A stretch of DNA of 64,000 nt from Anaerococcus lactolyticus ATCC 51172 (GCF_000156575.1 NZ_GG666049.1:53241-117240); one strand, 5' to 3'; positions 50,951-60,774 are shown, counted from the first letter of the stretch. A program made the numbers and translations. Notes: generated from the sequence alone by a model not told the origin.

Positions 50951-53623
50951 ATGGACTATAAAGGCAGTCTTAATGAAGTAATCAAAAAACACGGAGCTGA
51001 TGCCAAACGTGGACTTACCTCATCAGAAGCAGCGGCAAGGCTTGAAAAATATGGACCAAATGCCATTGAGTCATCAAATAAAAAGTCTTTGCTTAGCAAA
51101 ATTATCGAACAGTTAGCCGACCCTATGGTTATTCTTTTGATAATTGCTGCTATTGTGTCAGCTTTTACAGGTGATGTAATCGAATGTGTAATTATTATCG
51201 CAATTGTTGTTATTAACGCCATTATGTCTATCATCCAGGAGGGAAAGGCAGAGGACTCTGTGGCGGCTTTACAAAAGATGAGCTCACCTGAGGCTACTGT
51301 TATCCGTGATGGACAAAGAGGACATGTTAAGGCAGAGGAATTGGTGCCAGGTGATATAGTTGTCATTGAAACAGGTGATATTATCCCAGCTGATATGAGG
51401 CTTATCGAGTCATCTAACCTAAAGATAGACGAATCTTCGCTTACAGGAGAATCTGTGGCTGTTGATAAAGATAGTAACTTTGAAACTAATGAAGATGTAG
51501 GTATTGGTGATAGGGAAAATTACGTCCACTCATCTTCAATTGTTACCTACGGCCACGGCCTTGGTCTTGTGGCTGCGACTGGCGAAGAAACAGAAATTGG
51601 TAAAATTGCAGTAAGTCTAGACGAGGTTGAAGACAAGGAAACTCCTCTCCAAAAGCAACTTAAAAAGCTTTCAAAACTTTTAGCTGTCCTTGTTGTTGTG
51701 GTTTGTATGGGAGTTTTTGCCCTAGGATATTTTAGGGGCAGCCACAATCTTTTAGAGAATTTTATGGTGGCAGTTTCCCTTGCAGTTGCAGCTATTCCAG
51801 AAGGTTTGACAGCTGTTGTAACTATTGTCCTTTCTATTGGTATGAACAGGATGGCAGACAGGAAGGCTATCGTTAAAAACCTCTTATCTGTTGAAACTCT
51901 CGGATCAACTACAGTTATCTGTTCAGATAAAACTGGAACCTTGACCCAAAACGAAATGACTATTACAAAAATTTTCACCAATGATGAGGAATACGAGGTG
52001 GAAGGTACTGGTTATAAGCCTGAGGGCGATATCAGAAGGCAAAATAAAGAAGTAATTAATTCTGATGGCCAGATAGAACTATTGATGACTATAGCAAGTC
52101 TTTGTAATGATGCAAATCTCATCCGCGAAGGCGAAGAGTATAAGATAACAGGCGATCCTACCGAAGGTGCCATGCTAACTTTCGCTGAAAAATGGAACAT
52201 CAACCAGGAAACTCTCAACGACAAACACCCAAGGCTCCAGGAAATCCCATTTGATTCCACAAGGAAGATGATGACTACCTTCCACGAGCTTGATGGCAAA
52301 TATTACGCCATGACTAAGGGTGCACCAGATGTTGTAATGAGTCATTCTTCAAAAATTTTAATCAACGGCGAAATGCAAGATTTTACCGACGAATACCGTA
52401 AAAAACTTGCTGATAAAAACAACGACCTTGCAAGTCAGGCCCTAAGGGTAATGGCCTACGCCTTTAGACCTCTAGAGACTCTTGACCAAGACCTTACTAC
52501 AGAAAATATCGAAAAAGATATGATTTTTGTTGGACTAACAGGCATGATTGATCCAGCTAGACCAGAAGCCAAGGCAGCAGTTGCCGAATGTCACGCATCA
52601 GGAATTAATGTAATTATGATAACTGGCGATTATTTTGAAACAGCCCTTGCCATTGCCAAAGATTTAGGAATCGCAACTAGTCGTGACCAAGCTATGCAAG
52701 GCTCCGAACTAAACGATAAAACCCACGAAGAAATCAGGGAAATTGTTAAAACTAAGAGAATTTTTGCCAGAGTTTCACCAGAAAATAAGGTCCAACTTGT
52801 CAAGGCCCTCGAAGCTAATGACAATGTCGTAGCCATGACAGGTGACGGTGTAAATGACGCTCCTGCCATCAAAAACGCTGACATAGGTGTAGCCATGGGT
52901 ATTACAGGTACAGACGTTGCCAAAGACGCCTCAGATATGATTCTTGTTGACGATAACTTCGCAACCATAGTAAATGCAGTTGAAGAAGGAAGAGTAATCT
53001 TTTCAAATATCAAAAAATTTGTATCCTTCCTCCTATCTTGTAACATTGCAGAAGTTTTGATAGTTTTCCTATCAATATTAATGGGACTTCCTAGTCCACT
53101 TACCCCAATCCAATTGTTGTGGCTAAACCTAGTCACAGATGCCTTCCCAGCCCTAGCTTTAGGTGTTGAGCCGGCAGAGCCAGGCCTCATGGAAGAACCA
53201 CCAAGGGACCCAAAAGAATCAATCGTCTCTGGCGATATCAGAACAAACCTAATTAGCCAATCAATATTTATAACACTCGCAGTCCTTGGAGCTTATATAA
53301 TTGGCCTAAAATGGATATTCCCTGGCTCAATCGAAGGTGCTCACACCATGGTATTTGCAACCCTTATCACATCAGAACTTCTAAGAGCATTTTCTGTAAG
53401 GAGCACAAAATACACCCTAAAGGAATTAGGTTTTGCTTCAAACCCACACCTAATCAAGGCAGTAATCCTATCCTTCGCCCTACTTTTAGTTGTAATGTAT
53501 GTGCCAATTTTGACAAAGCTCTTTGAAGTAGTTTCCCTAACATGGGAATGGATTCCAGTATTAATACTCGCCTCAATCCCACTAGTGTTCGGGGAAATAA
53601 GCAAGACTATGAGAAGAAAATAA
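50951..53623 (+). CDS. P2-type cation-transporting ATPase (YoaB/MgtA-like, Ca2+/Mn2+ efflux)
   Basis: An 890-residue P-type ATPase. TGES (165-168), PEGL in helix 4 (283-286), phosphorylated Asp326 in D-K-T-G-T-L-T, K-G-A-P-D in the N-domain and G-D-G-V-N-D-A-P in the P-domain are intact. The P-E-G-L motif and cation-transporter N terminus place it among PMCA/SERCA-like pumps. The Mn2+-type riboswitch upstream suggests induction by manganese, as for the lactococcal yoaB and pneumococcal mgtA pumps. AAGGAGG RBS at 50940. Confidence 0.95.
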   Translation: MDYKGSLNEVIKKHGADAKRGLTSSEAAARLEKYGPNAIESSNKKSLLSKIIEQLADPMVILLIIAAIVSAFTGDVIECVIIIAIVVINAIMSIIQEGKAEDSVAALQKMSSPEATVIRDGQRGHVKAEELVPGDIVVIETGDIIPADMRLIESSNLKIDESSLTGESVAVDKDSNFETNEDVGIGDRENYVHSSSIVTYGHGLGLVAATGEETEIGKIAVSLDEVEDKETPLQKQLKKLSKLLAVLVVVVCMGVFALGYFRGSHNLLENFMVAVSLAVAAIPEGLTAVVTIVLSIGMNRMADRKAIVKNLLSVETLGSTTVICSDKTGTLTQNEMTITKIFTNDEEYEVEGTGYKPEGDIRRQNKEVINSDGQIELLMTIASLCNDANLIREGEEYKITGDPTEGAMLTFAEKWNINQETLNDKHPRLQEIPFDSTRKMMTTFHELDGKYYAMTKGAPDVVMSHSSKILINGEMQDFTDEYRKKLADKNNDLASQALRVMAYAFRPLETLDQDLTTENIEKDMIFVGLTGMIDPARPEAKAAVAECHASGINVIMITGDYFETALAIAKDLGIATSRDQAMQGSELNDKTHEEIREIVKTKRIFARVSPENKVQLVKALEANDNVVAMTGDGVNDAPAIKNADIGVAMGITGTDVAKDASDMILVDDNFATIVNAVEEGRVIFSNIKKFVSFLLSCNIAEVLIVFLSILMGLPSPLTPIQLLWLNLVTDAFPALALGVEPAEPGLMEEPPRDPKESIVSGDIRTNLISQSIFITLAVLGAYIIGLKWIFPGSIEGAHTMVFATLITSELLRAFSVRSTKYTLKELGFASNPHLIKAVILSFALLLVVMYVPILTKLFEVVSLTWEWIPVLILASIPLVFGEISKTMRRK

Positions 53624-53694
53624 GCAAAACTATAAGAAGAAAATAAGTTTCATAAATAAATGGATTTAGCAAGTAAATCCTAAAATTTTAGCAA

Positions 53695-53738
53695 AAGAAA
53701 AATCCCAGTATCCAACGACTCTGGGATTTTCTTTTGCT
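53695..53738. terminator. bidirectional terminator
   Basis: AAAAGAAAAATCCCAG pairs with CTGGGATTTTCTTTT around a 12-base loop, between the convergent ATPase and PTS IIA genes. Confidence 0.85.
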
Positions 53739-54064
53739 TATTTTTTGTAAATATCAATCAGATTATGGATTAAATCTCTAAGTAATAAGGTTGTCATGTA
53801 GTGGTCTTGGGCATGGATAGCTAAAAAATCCAAGCCTTGTCGACTTCCCTCTGCTTCATTTTCCAAAAAATCTTTTTGTGCAAGACTAGCAAGTTCCAAG
53901 TTTTCATTAGCCATAGCTACATACTGGTCAGCTTCTTCAAATTTACCTTTTTTTGCAAGGTCAAGCGCTTCTAGAAAGTTGCTCCTTGCATCGCCAGAAA
54001 AAGCTACCACCTTAAGGCCCGCATTGGTCAATTCTTCTCTAGGATTATTGTTAGTATCAGTCAT
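53738..54064 (-). CDS. PTS lactose/cellobiose-family IIA component (outlying copy)
   Basis: A 108-residue IIA of the lactose/cellobiose family: a trimer-forming helical protein carrying the phospho-histidine in A-I-H-A-Q-D-H-Y-M-T. It is divergent from the BglG-type regulator gene and separate from the main PTS operon, which has its own IIA (56249). The two IIA proteins share the general pattern but are not close copies, so they may serve different permeases or one may be regulatory. Confidence 0.9.
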   Translation of the reverse strand: MTDTNNNPREELTNAGLKVVAFSGDARSNFLEALDLAKKGKFEEADQYVAMANENLELASLAQKDFLENEAEGSRQGLDFLAIHAQDHYMTTLLLRDLIHNLIDIYKK

Positions 54065-54233
54065 AAGTCTCTCCTTTAAATTAAAACCATTCTTATAATA
54101 AAAATACCAATAATAGTTAATAATTCAAGATATCTATGCTTTTCCAAGCACAAAATCTCAAGCAAAAAACCCCACCCACCTTTACCGATGCTATAACGGA
54201 AAAAATAGAATTATTTATGATAAGGTTTTCTGG

Positions 54234-54251
54234 TATAATGATAGTGAGGAG
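54234..54251 (+). promoter_or_regulatory. extended -10 promoter of the PTS regulator gene
   Basis: TGGTATAATG (TATAAT at 54234-54239) with the RBS AGGAG at 54247-54251 only eight bases later, implying a very short leader before ATG 54256. This argues against a longer upstream start. Confidence 0.55.
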
Positions 54252-54255
54252 AAAT

Positions 54256-56232
54256 ATGCTATCTGATAGAGAAATTAGGATTATAAAATTTTTATATAAG
54301 AACAAAGATAAGTACTGTACAAGCACAGAAATAGGTTATAATGTCGGATTTTCCGAAAAAACTATAAGGACTAATATAAATCTAATTTCTGAAAACGTTC
54401 CTAAGAATATTTTTGAAATTGTAGCAAAGAAGGGCAGCGGCTTTAAACTTGTCATTGGCGATCACGATAAGTATATCGACTATATTTACAAGTCAAAGGC
54501 TAGCATGTCAAACCTTGATCAAATTTACGATAAAAAAGGGCGCGAGAAATATATTCTAGAGAATCTCTTGCTGGAAAACAAGGCCCTAACCTTTGATGAT
54601 CTGTTGGAAATCTTGTTTGTTAGCGAGTCAACTCTCCAAAGAGATATTTACAGCCTTAGAAATAAGCTTAAGGATTATGGACTGGATATAGTTAAAGATG
54701 ACAATTCTTACCTATCAATATCCGGTAAGGAACTAGAGAAGAGACATTTTATTCTAGATTTTTTCTTTTCTAGTATCTACTCCAACTCCTTTATAAATGA
54801 GCTAGAAGACCTTAACTTATTTCACAAAGCTACTATTTCTCAGCTCTTGATTATTCTTCTTGATGAAATAAGAGAATATGGCATATCTGTAAATGACTAT
54901 GCTATCCAAAATTTGGTAATACACTTTGCCCTAGTTATTGAAAGAGTTAAGATAAATTGCTTGATTGATAACTACGATAAGGATATTGCAAAAGGAGAAG
55001 GTGACGAATTTTTAGATTTCGCTAAGTCAGTTATTAGGAGGATTTCTAAAAGTTTCGCTATAGACTTGCCTATTGAGGAAAAGAAATACATCTACCTCCA
55101 GCTGCTTTCAAAGACCAAGCTTTCGAGCGAAAATTCTATAAAGTCTTTTAAAGACTACAACCAAGTTATAGACTTATTAAGGTACCTGTCTAAGAAGTTA
55201 AATATAAACTTGTTAGACGATAATGTTTTTATGAATAATTTTATCGAACACCTAAAAGCTCTAGAAAATAGGGTTGCATCTGGTTTATATATTTCAAATC
55301 CTCTGACAGATAAAATCAAAACCCAATATACTAGCTATTTTGATCTGGTAGTTGATAGTTTTAAAAAGTTTTCTATATTTGAAAATATGGATATAACAGA
55401 CGATGAGCGGTCTTATTTGGTAATTTATATCTTATCAGCGCTTGAGAGAAATAAATTCAACAAGAAGATTAACGTCCTTGTTGTATGCGCATCTGGTTTC
55501 AGTACGGGGCTGATGCTTAAAAATAGGATTCAAAACGAATATACCAACACTATTAATATAAAAAATGTGATTGGTTACTACGAGATTACTCCCAAAAACC
55601 TAGACGACGTTGACTTGATAATATCGAGCGTTGATTTAGAGGGTTTGGTTATAGCTGTTCCTTCTGTAAAAGTTAGCGTCTTCCTTGATGAAGATGACTG
55701 CGCTTTGATTGACAAAGAAGTAGAAAAGCTAATAAAAAGTTATCAGGACTTACGGTCAGACGAACAGATAGTTCCTAACACAAACTTAACCCTATTCGAA
55801 AAATATTTCTCAGAAAAAAACTTTCTAATAAATAAAAATCCTTGCACAAAGGATGAAGTTTTGAATTTAATATACAAGTCCTTGGCTTTGACACCAGAAA
55901 TGGAAGAAATTTTTAGGGACCAGACCCTACTTAGGGAAAATTTTGGTTCTATAGTTTTTAAAACCCTAGTAGCCATTCCCCATCCGATAAGTCCTATAAA
56001 GGATAAGGCGGAAATTTTTACCGTTATTTCCAAGGCAGATATTAGTTGGGGAAAAGATTCAGATAAGCTTAAGATAGTATTTTATATCTCCCCTCCTGGG
56101 AAGAATGACCCCGACTTTGAGAAAATTATAAAAGTTTTTACAAAAATTTTGAAGGATGATTCCCTAATCCAAGCATTAATTAATATAGAAAATTTCATCG
56201 ACTTTAAAGAACTTATTTTGAACTTACTATAA
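54256..56232 (+). CDS. BglG/LicR-type PTS regulator with PRD, IIB and IIA domains
   Basis: A 658-residue transcription activator. N-terminal helix-turn-helix domains (1-60 and about 85-130), two PRDs (about 165-400), a IIB-like domain with V-V-C-A-S-G-F-S-T-G near 410-420 and a IIA-like C terminus with A-I-P-H-P near 580. Its activity is set by PTS phosphorylation of PRD histidines and by the substrate PTS. A longer frame to 54136 is rejected because it crosses the promoter. It is 16 bases upstream of the IIA gene of the operon it presumably activates. Confidence 0.92.
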   Translation: MLSDREIRIIKFLYKNKDKYCTSTEIGYNVGFSEKTIRTNINLISENVPKNIFEIVAKKGSGFKLVIGDHDKYIDYIYKSKASMSNLDQIYDKKGREKYILENLLLENKALTFDDLLEILFVSESTLQRDIYSLRNKLKDYGLDIVKDDNSYLSISGKELEKRHFILDFFFSSIYSNSFINELEDLNLFHKATISQLLIILLDEIREYGISVNDYAIQNLVIHFALVIERVKINCLIDNYDKDIAKGEGDEFLDFAKSVIRRISKSFAIDLPIEEKKYIYLQLLSKTKLSSENSIKSFKDYNQVIDLLRYLSKKLNINLLDDNVFMNNFIEHLKALENRVASGLYISNPLTDKIKTQYTSYFDLVVDSFKKFSIFENMDITDDERSYLVIYILSALERNKFNKKINVLVVCASGFSTGLMLKNRIQNEYTNTINIKNVIGYYEITPKNLDDVDLIISSVDLEGLVIAVPSVKVSVFLDEDDCALIDKEVEKLIKSYQDLRSDEQIVPNTNLTLFEKYFSEKNFLINKNPCTKDEVLNLIYKSLALTPEMEEIFRDQTLLRENFGSIVFKTLVAIPHPISPIKDKAEIFTVISKADISWGKDSDKLKIVFYISPPGKNDPDFEKIIKVFTKILKDDSLIQALINIENFIDFKELILNLL

Positions 56233-56248
56233 AAGAAAGGAGGTAGTG

Positions 56249-56581
56249 ATGGGCTTAGGCGATTTAGAAGAAACTTGCATGCAGCTAATAACCTTTGCTG
56301 GTGCGACCAAGTCGGCATATGTCGAAGCCATGTCTGAAAGAAGGGCTGGAAATGAAGAAAAAGCTCTAGAATTAATCAAAGAAGGCAAGGAAACCTATGC
56401 ACAATGCCACAAAATCCACCAACAAATGTTTACTACTGAGCACAAAATGGAAAACTCCATGCAAACATTGTTGCTCATGCATGCAGAAGACCAAATGATG
56501 TCATGTGAAACAATTTATGTCTTGGCAAATGAAATTATGCAATGTTACGCCAGGATAGAAAACCTAGAAAATAAGAGGTAA
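56249..56581 (+). CDS. PTS lactose/cellobiose-family IIA component
   Basis: A 110-residue IIA, phospho-histidine in L-M-H-A-E-D-Q-M-M (family position usually H-A-Q-D-H). The substitution Q to E and H to Q beside the active His is noteworthy but the His itself is kept. ATG 56249 is five bases after AAGGAGG; the GTG just before it is not used. Confidence 0.9.
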   Translation: MGLGDLEETCMQLITFAGATKSAYVEAMSERRAGNEEKALELIKEGKETYAQCHKIHQQMFTTEHKMENSMQTLLLMHAEDQMMSCETIYVLANEIMQCYARIENLENKR

Positions 56582-56585
56582 CAAA

Positions 56586-57914
56586 ATGAAAAAACAAACT
56601 TTTATGGAAAAATTAGAAGAAAAACTCATGCCGCTTGCAGCAAAAATAAGTGGTAATGCCCATCTTCAATCAATCAGAGATGGTTTTGCCCTAGCTATGC
56701 CTTTATTAATTATCGGATCAATGTTTATGTTAATTTCAAACTTCCCAATCCAATCATGGATGGATTTATTGAGAAGCACAGAAATTAATGGCAACACTAT
56801 CGCTTCATACTTTTCAGCAGCAACAAACGCTTCATTCACAATCATGTCTATATTCGTAGTTATAGGAATTGGTCATGCTTACGGTACAAGACTAAAAGTA
56901 GACCCACTCTTTAGTGGAGTTGTATCATTAGTAAGCTGGTTTATCCTTATGCCATTTTCTTTTGAATTTACACCAGAAGGCAGTGAAGAAGCTCTAACAA
57001 TAAACGGACTTTCCTTTGATTGGTTGGGTTCTAAGGGTGTATTCATCGGTATAATTTCCGCATTTTTAGCAGTTAGAATCTACAAAATGATAGTTGATAA
57101 GGGTCTTGTAATAAAGATGCCTTCAGGTGTACCACCAACAGTAGGTCAATCTTTCGCAGCACTATTACCAGCAGCTTTCGTAATGACATCTTTTGTTTTA
57201 ATCAAATTTGTCTTTACCCTAACTCCATGGGAAAATGCCTTCAACTTTGTTTATAGCGTATTGCAACTTCCACTCCAACACATAGGTGGATCACTAACAG
57301 CAATGGTTTTAGTATATCTATTTGCTCACGCCCTATGGTTCCTCGGTATCCACGGCACAAACATCACAGACTCAATGTTCATGCCTGTCCTATACGCCCT
57401 TTCTGCAGAAAACTTAGCAAAGGTTTCAGCTGGACAATTACCAGAAAATATCATCAATGTTCAATTCCAAAACCTATTTGCTACTTACGGTGGTGCAGGC
57501 TCAACCCTATCCCTACTAATAGTCGCAGTAATGATTTCTAAATCAAAGAGACTAAAACAACTTTCAAGATTATCAATCTTACCAGCAGTATTTGGTATAA
57601 ATGAGCCAGTTATCTATGGTTTGCCAATAGTTTTAAACCCACTACTATTAGTACCATTTATCCTAGTTCCAACTGTAAATATAATTATCAGCTACATCAC
57701 TATGAATATAGGTCTAGTTCCAATTCCAAATGGTATCATCATGCCTTGGACCACACCTCCAGTAGTTTCTGGATTCCTATCTAGTAACTGGCAAGGTGCC
57801 CTCCTACAAGTTGTCCTAATCATAATTGGCTGCATAATTTATTATCCATTCGTAGCTGCAGTTGATAGAAACAACCTAATCCAAGAAGAATCTGAAGAAA
57901 GCGTAGAAGCATAA
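56586..57914 (+). CDS. PTS cellobiose-family IIC permease
   Basis: A 442-residue, about ten-helix permease of the cellobiose/diacetylchitobiose (Lac) family. Conserved segments: S-I-R-D-G-F-A-L-A-M-P near residue 28, and F-G-I-N-E-P-V-I-Y-G-L-P-I-V-L-N-P near 335, plus W-T-T-P-P at 390. It imports and phosphorylates a β-linked disaccharide with the IIB at 59010. Four bases past the IIA gene. Confidence 0.95.
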   Translation: MKKQTFMEKLEEKLMPLAAKISGNAHLQSIRDGFALAMPLLIIGSMFMLISNFPIQSWMDLLRSTEINGNTIASYFSAATNASFTIMSIFVVIGIGHAYGTRLKVDPLFSGVVSLVSWFILMPFSFEFTPEGSEEALTINGLSFDWLGSKGVFIGIISAFLAVRIYKMIVDKGLVIKMPSGVPPTVGQSFAALLPAAFVMTSFVLIKFVFTLTPWENAFNFVYSVLQLPLQHIGGSLTAMVLVYLFAHALWFLGIHGTNITDSMFMPVLYALSAENLAKVSAGQLPENIINVQFQNLFATYGGAGSTLSLLIVAVMISKSKRLKQLSRLSILPAVFGINEPVIYGLPIVLNPLLLVPFILVPTVNIIISYITMNIGLVPIPNGIIMPWTTPPVVSGFLSSNWQGALLQVVLIIIGCIIYYPFVAAVDRNNLIQEESEESVEA

Positions 57915-58999
57915 TGCGCAGACTAGGTATTTCAATATATCCAGAACACTCGACTTTCGAAAAAGATCTAGCCTATATGAAGCTAGCTTCTAAATATGGT
58001 TTTTCGAGAATTTTCACCTGTCTCCTTTCTGTAAAAGAAAGCAGGGATGAAATTATTAAAAATTTTACAAACTTTATAGATAAGGCTCATGAACTGGGCT
58101 TTAAAGTTTCGGTGGATACAAATGCAGATGTTTTTAACCTCCTTGGTGCAAGGGCAGATGATATATCTGTCTTTGACAAAATGGGTGTGGATATTATAAG
58201 ACTTGACTGGCCCCTATCAGATAGGGAAAACATCTTAATTACCAATAACCCTTACAATATAACTGTAGAGTTTAATGCAAGCTCAGACATGGCTTTAGAC
58301 TTGCTAATCAAAAAGGGTGCTGATAGGAACAAGATGACTACCTGCCACAATTTTTATCCACAAGAATACACCGGTCTTAGCAAGGAAAGGTTCGATTATT
58401 TCACTCAAAAATACTATGATATGGCCTTAAAAGTTCACGCTTTCATATCAAGTAATAACGACAACACTTTCGGACCTTGGCCTGTTTATAAGGGACTAGC
58501 TACCTTAGAATGTCATAGGTATAAAAATATTTCCTACCAACTTAGGTATCTTATAGCTGATAGGAGGATAAATGACATTATTATTGGCAACGCCTACGCT
58601 TCTTGTGAAGAATTAGAAGAATTGAGCAAGGTAGATTTATCAATTCCAAGCTTAAAAATCGAAGCAATTAATGATATAATAGATATAGAAAGGAAAATCC
58701 TTTACGATTTTGTTCACTTTGATAGGATAGACTCTTCAGACTTCTTTATCAGAAGCAGTGTTAGCCGAGCCTTTGCCGCTGACAAGAACATTCCTCCTAG
58801 GAAATGTGATAAAGAATTCTTTGATGAGGGAGATGTTGTAATAATCAACGACAACCTCGCCCACTACAGAGGCGAACTTGAAATCGTTAAGAAAAAAATT
58901 AAAAATACAGGTGAAAGAAATCTTGTAGGCCACTTTGATGAAGATGAACAAGCGATTGTTAATATGCTGGCTGAACAAAATCCTTTCAAAATTATATAA
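57914..58999 (+). CDS. DUF871/MupG-family glycoside hydrolase-like TIM barrel
   Basis: A 361-residue cytoplasmic protein of the DUF871 (MupG) family: L-G-I-S-I-Y-P-E-H-S at the start, D-T-N-A-D-V in strand 3, H-N-F-Y-P-Q-E-Y-T-G-L and a C-terminal β-domain (about 250-360). MupG of S. aureus cleaves MurNAc-6-phosphate-GlcNAc. Lying inside a cellobiose-type PTS operon (one-base overlap with the IIC gene), it probably splits the phosphorylated disaccharide imported by it, but not necessarily a peptidoglycan fragment. Confidence 0.9.
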   Translation: MRRLGISIYPEHSTFEKDLAYMKLASKYGFSRIFTCLLSVKESRDEIIKNFTNFIDKAHELGFKVSVDTNADVFNLLGARADDISVFDKMGVDIIRLDWPLSDRENILITNNPYNITVEFNASSDMALDLLIKKGADRNKMTTCHNFYPQEYTGLSKERFDYFTQKYYDMALKVHAFISSNNDNTFGPWPVYKGLATLECHRYKNISYQLRYLIADRRINDIIIGNAYASCEELEELSKVDLSIPSLKIEAINDIIDIERKILYDFVHFDRIDSSDFFIRSSVSRAFAADKNIPPRKCDKEFFDEGDVVIINDNLAHYRGELEIVKKKIKNTGERNLVGHFDEDEQAIVNMLAEQNPFKII

Positions 59000-59009
59000 G
59001 GAGATTTAT

Positions 59010-59333
59010 ATGAGCGATACAATAAATATTGTACTATGCTGCTCTGCAGGTATGAGTACAAGCTTAGTAGTTGAAAAAATGCAGGAAGCAGCTAAGAATA
59101 AAGGATTAGATATAGATATCAAAGCTGTTCCAGTATCCAGCGTAGAAGAACTTGATAGTTCACACAAAATCGACATCCTCCTCCTAGGCCCTCAAGTAAA
59201 ATTTAAACTAAACGAGCTTAAGGGTGTTTACAAGGATCAAAATACTCTAGTAGATGTCATAAATATGATGGACTACGGCATGATCAACGGAGAAAAAATC
59301 TTATCCGATGCCCTTAAGGCCTACAACAAATAA
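59010..59333 (+). CDS. PTS lactose/cellobiose-family IIB component
   Basis: A 107-residue IIB with the phospho-cysteine in V-L-C-C-S-A-G-M-S-T-S near residue 10. It starts at ATG 59010 (AAGGAG nine bases before), ten bases past the MupG-like gene. An in-frame extension to 58935 overlaps that gene and is rejected. Last gene of the operon. Confidence 0.95.
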   Translation: MSDTINIVLCCSAGMSTSLVVEKMQEAAKNKGLDIDIKAVPVSSVEELDSSHKIDILLLGPQVKFKLNELKGVYKDQNTLVDVINMMDYGMINGEKILSDALKAYNK

Positions 59334-59339
59334 AAAATA

Positions 59340-59415
59340 AAAACCCAAGCAAGTGACATAGACACATTAATCCTCCTTAAGGATTTTAGAGTTTAAGTCA
59401 AGACTTGGGTTTTTC
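59340..59415. terminator. long bidirectional terminator
   Basis: AAAACCCAAG pairs with CTTGGGTTTTT around a 45-base loop that itself contains AATCC-TCCTTAA-GGATT. It separates the convergent PTS and chromate transporter operons. Confidence 0.7.
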
Positions 59416-59424
59416 TTTGCCAAT

Positions 59425-59985
59425 TTATAGGCCCAAAACAATACCTATGCCTGCCCCCGCCACGATTATCCAAAGAGGGCTGAGGTTTTTAAATTTAAAC
59501 AAAATTAAAGTAAATGCTGCGAAAAGTCCGAGTGGAATCGGTCTTAGCAAGGACATAAAATTTCCTGTTTGGGCAAAGGCCTTTGTATCCACAAGGGTAA
59601 GTACTAGGACTGTGGACATAGCACCTAGGATAAGCCCTGCTGTGGCTGGCCTTAGGGTACTGAAGGCGTCTTTTACAATTTTTGAATTTTTAAAAGCCAA
59701 AATCATCCTTGCTATTATAAGGATAATTATAATTGGTCCTGTAACCAAGGCGATGGTCGCAAGGATGCCACCAAGTGGCCCATGGGCCTTGATGCCTGCA
59801 TAGGTCGCCATATTAATGCCAATAGCGCCTGGTGTTGATTCGGACACTGCTATCATATCCAAGAGCTCTTCGCTGGTAAAATAACCATATTTTTCGCCCA
59901 TGGCTTGGAGAAAAGGAATGGTTGCCATGCCCCCACCAACAGCAAATAAACCTGCCTTAAAAAATTCCCACATCATCCTAAGCAT
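59425..59985 (-). CDS. chromate transporter family protein, second half
   Basis: A 186-residue, about five-helix protein of the CHR family: A-V-G-G-G-M-A-T-I-P-F near the start, E-S-T-P-G-A-I-G-I-N-M-A-T-Y. In Firmicutes the transporter is often split into two half-length genes that act together; the gene upstream is the other half and overlaps by eight bases. Chromate is the family substrate; the natural one is unknown. Confidence 0.9.
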   Translation of the reverse strand: MLRMMWEFFKAGLFAVGGGMATIPFLQAMGEKYGYFTSEELLDMIAVSESTPGAIGINMATYAGIKAHGPLGGILATIALVTGPIIIILIIARMILAFKNSKIVKDAFSTLRPATAGLILGAMSTVLVLTLVDTKAFAQTGNFMSLLRPIPLGLFAAFTLILFKFKNLSPLWIIVAGAGIGIVLGL

Positions 59986-60514
59986 GTCTAAACCTCCCTA
60001 AAATAATTCCAATAAGGGCTACGACTATTACAAGCACAACGGGTGAAATATCAAAAACTGCTATCGCTAGGAAGGTCAACAAAAAAACCATGAACTTTCC
60101 AACTGAGTTGGCGTTTTTTCTAAGCATTTTTATTACTGAATATAAAACCAAGGCACACACAGCAATCCTAATGCCCCCAAAGGCGTGTTGGATGGCGCTT
60201 ATGTGGGAAAAATTTTTTAAAAAACTAGCTATGAGAGTAATTATTATAATTGACGGGGTGATAAAACCGAGACTTGCAACCACTCCTCCAATATTTTTTG
60301 CCATCTTGTAGCCGCAAAAGGTCGCTGTATTTATAGCGATGATACCAGGTGTGGACTGACCAATAGCATAGTAATCTAAAATCTCTTCGTTAGTCGCCCA
60401 TTTTTTCTTCTCAACAACCTCCCTTTCCAAGATGGGTAGCATGGCGTAGCCCCCACCAAAGGTCATAAAGCCGATTTTAACAAAACTTATATAAAGATCT
60501 AATAAAATGTTCAT
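59978..60514 (-). CDS. chromate transporter family protein, first half
   Basis: A 178-residue CHR half: F-M-T-F-G-G-G-Y-A-M-L-P-I-L-E-R and Q-S-T-P-G-I-I-A-I-N-T-A-T-F are the family motifs. The ATG at 60514 has GGAAGAG ahead; the longer frame to 60577 has none. First gene of the pair. Confidence 0.9.
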   Translation of the reverse strand: MNILLDLYISFVKIGFMTFGGGYAMLPILEREVVEKKKWATNEEILDYYAIGQSTPGIIAINTATFCGYKMAKNIGGVVASLGFITPSIIIITLIASFLKNFSHISAIQHAFGGIRIAVCALVLYSVIKMLRKNANSVGKFMVFLLTFLAIAVFDISPVVLVIVVALIGIILGRFRHA

Positions 60515-60716
60515 CTCTCTTCCCTTTCTTGCTTCCTTAAGGATATTATATAACAATCTAGGAAATTTATAAAGCAAACGGCTTATTATACAAATCTAAC
60601 CAGTCTTTAATAAAACCATTTCTTAATTAAAGTAACAAAAGAAATACAAAGCCTCATGCTTTTTACGGTTTTAACAAGAATTTTGATGATTAAGTAACAA
60701 AAGTGTAACATTTTTA

Positions 60717-60745
60717 TTGACAAAAGAGTAAAAATGAGTTAAAAT
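60717..60745 (+). promoter_or_regulatory. promoter of the glucosaminidase gene
   Basis: TTGACA (60717-60722) and TAAAAT (60740-60745), spacing 17, then a 29-base leader to ATG 60775 with AAAGGAG. Confidence 0.75.
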
Positions 60746-60774
60746 ATATATTGTTAATTGATAAAGGAGACAGA

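Noticed and set aside
52630-53190. 186-codon minus-strand frame opposite the P-type ATPase
   Set aside because: Shadow of a strongly conserved gene; no RBS or domain.
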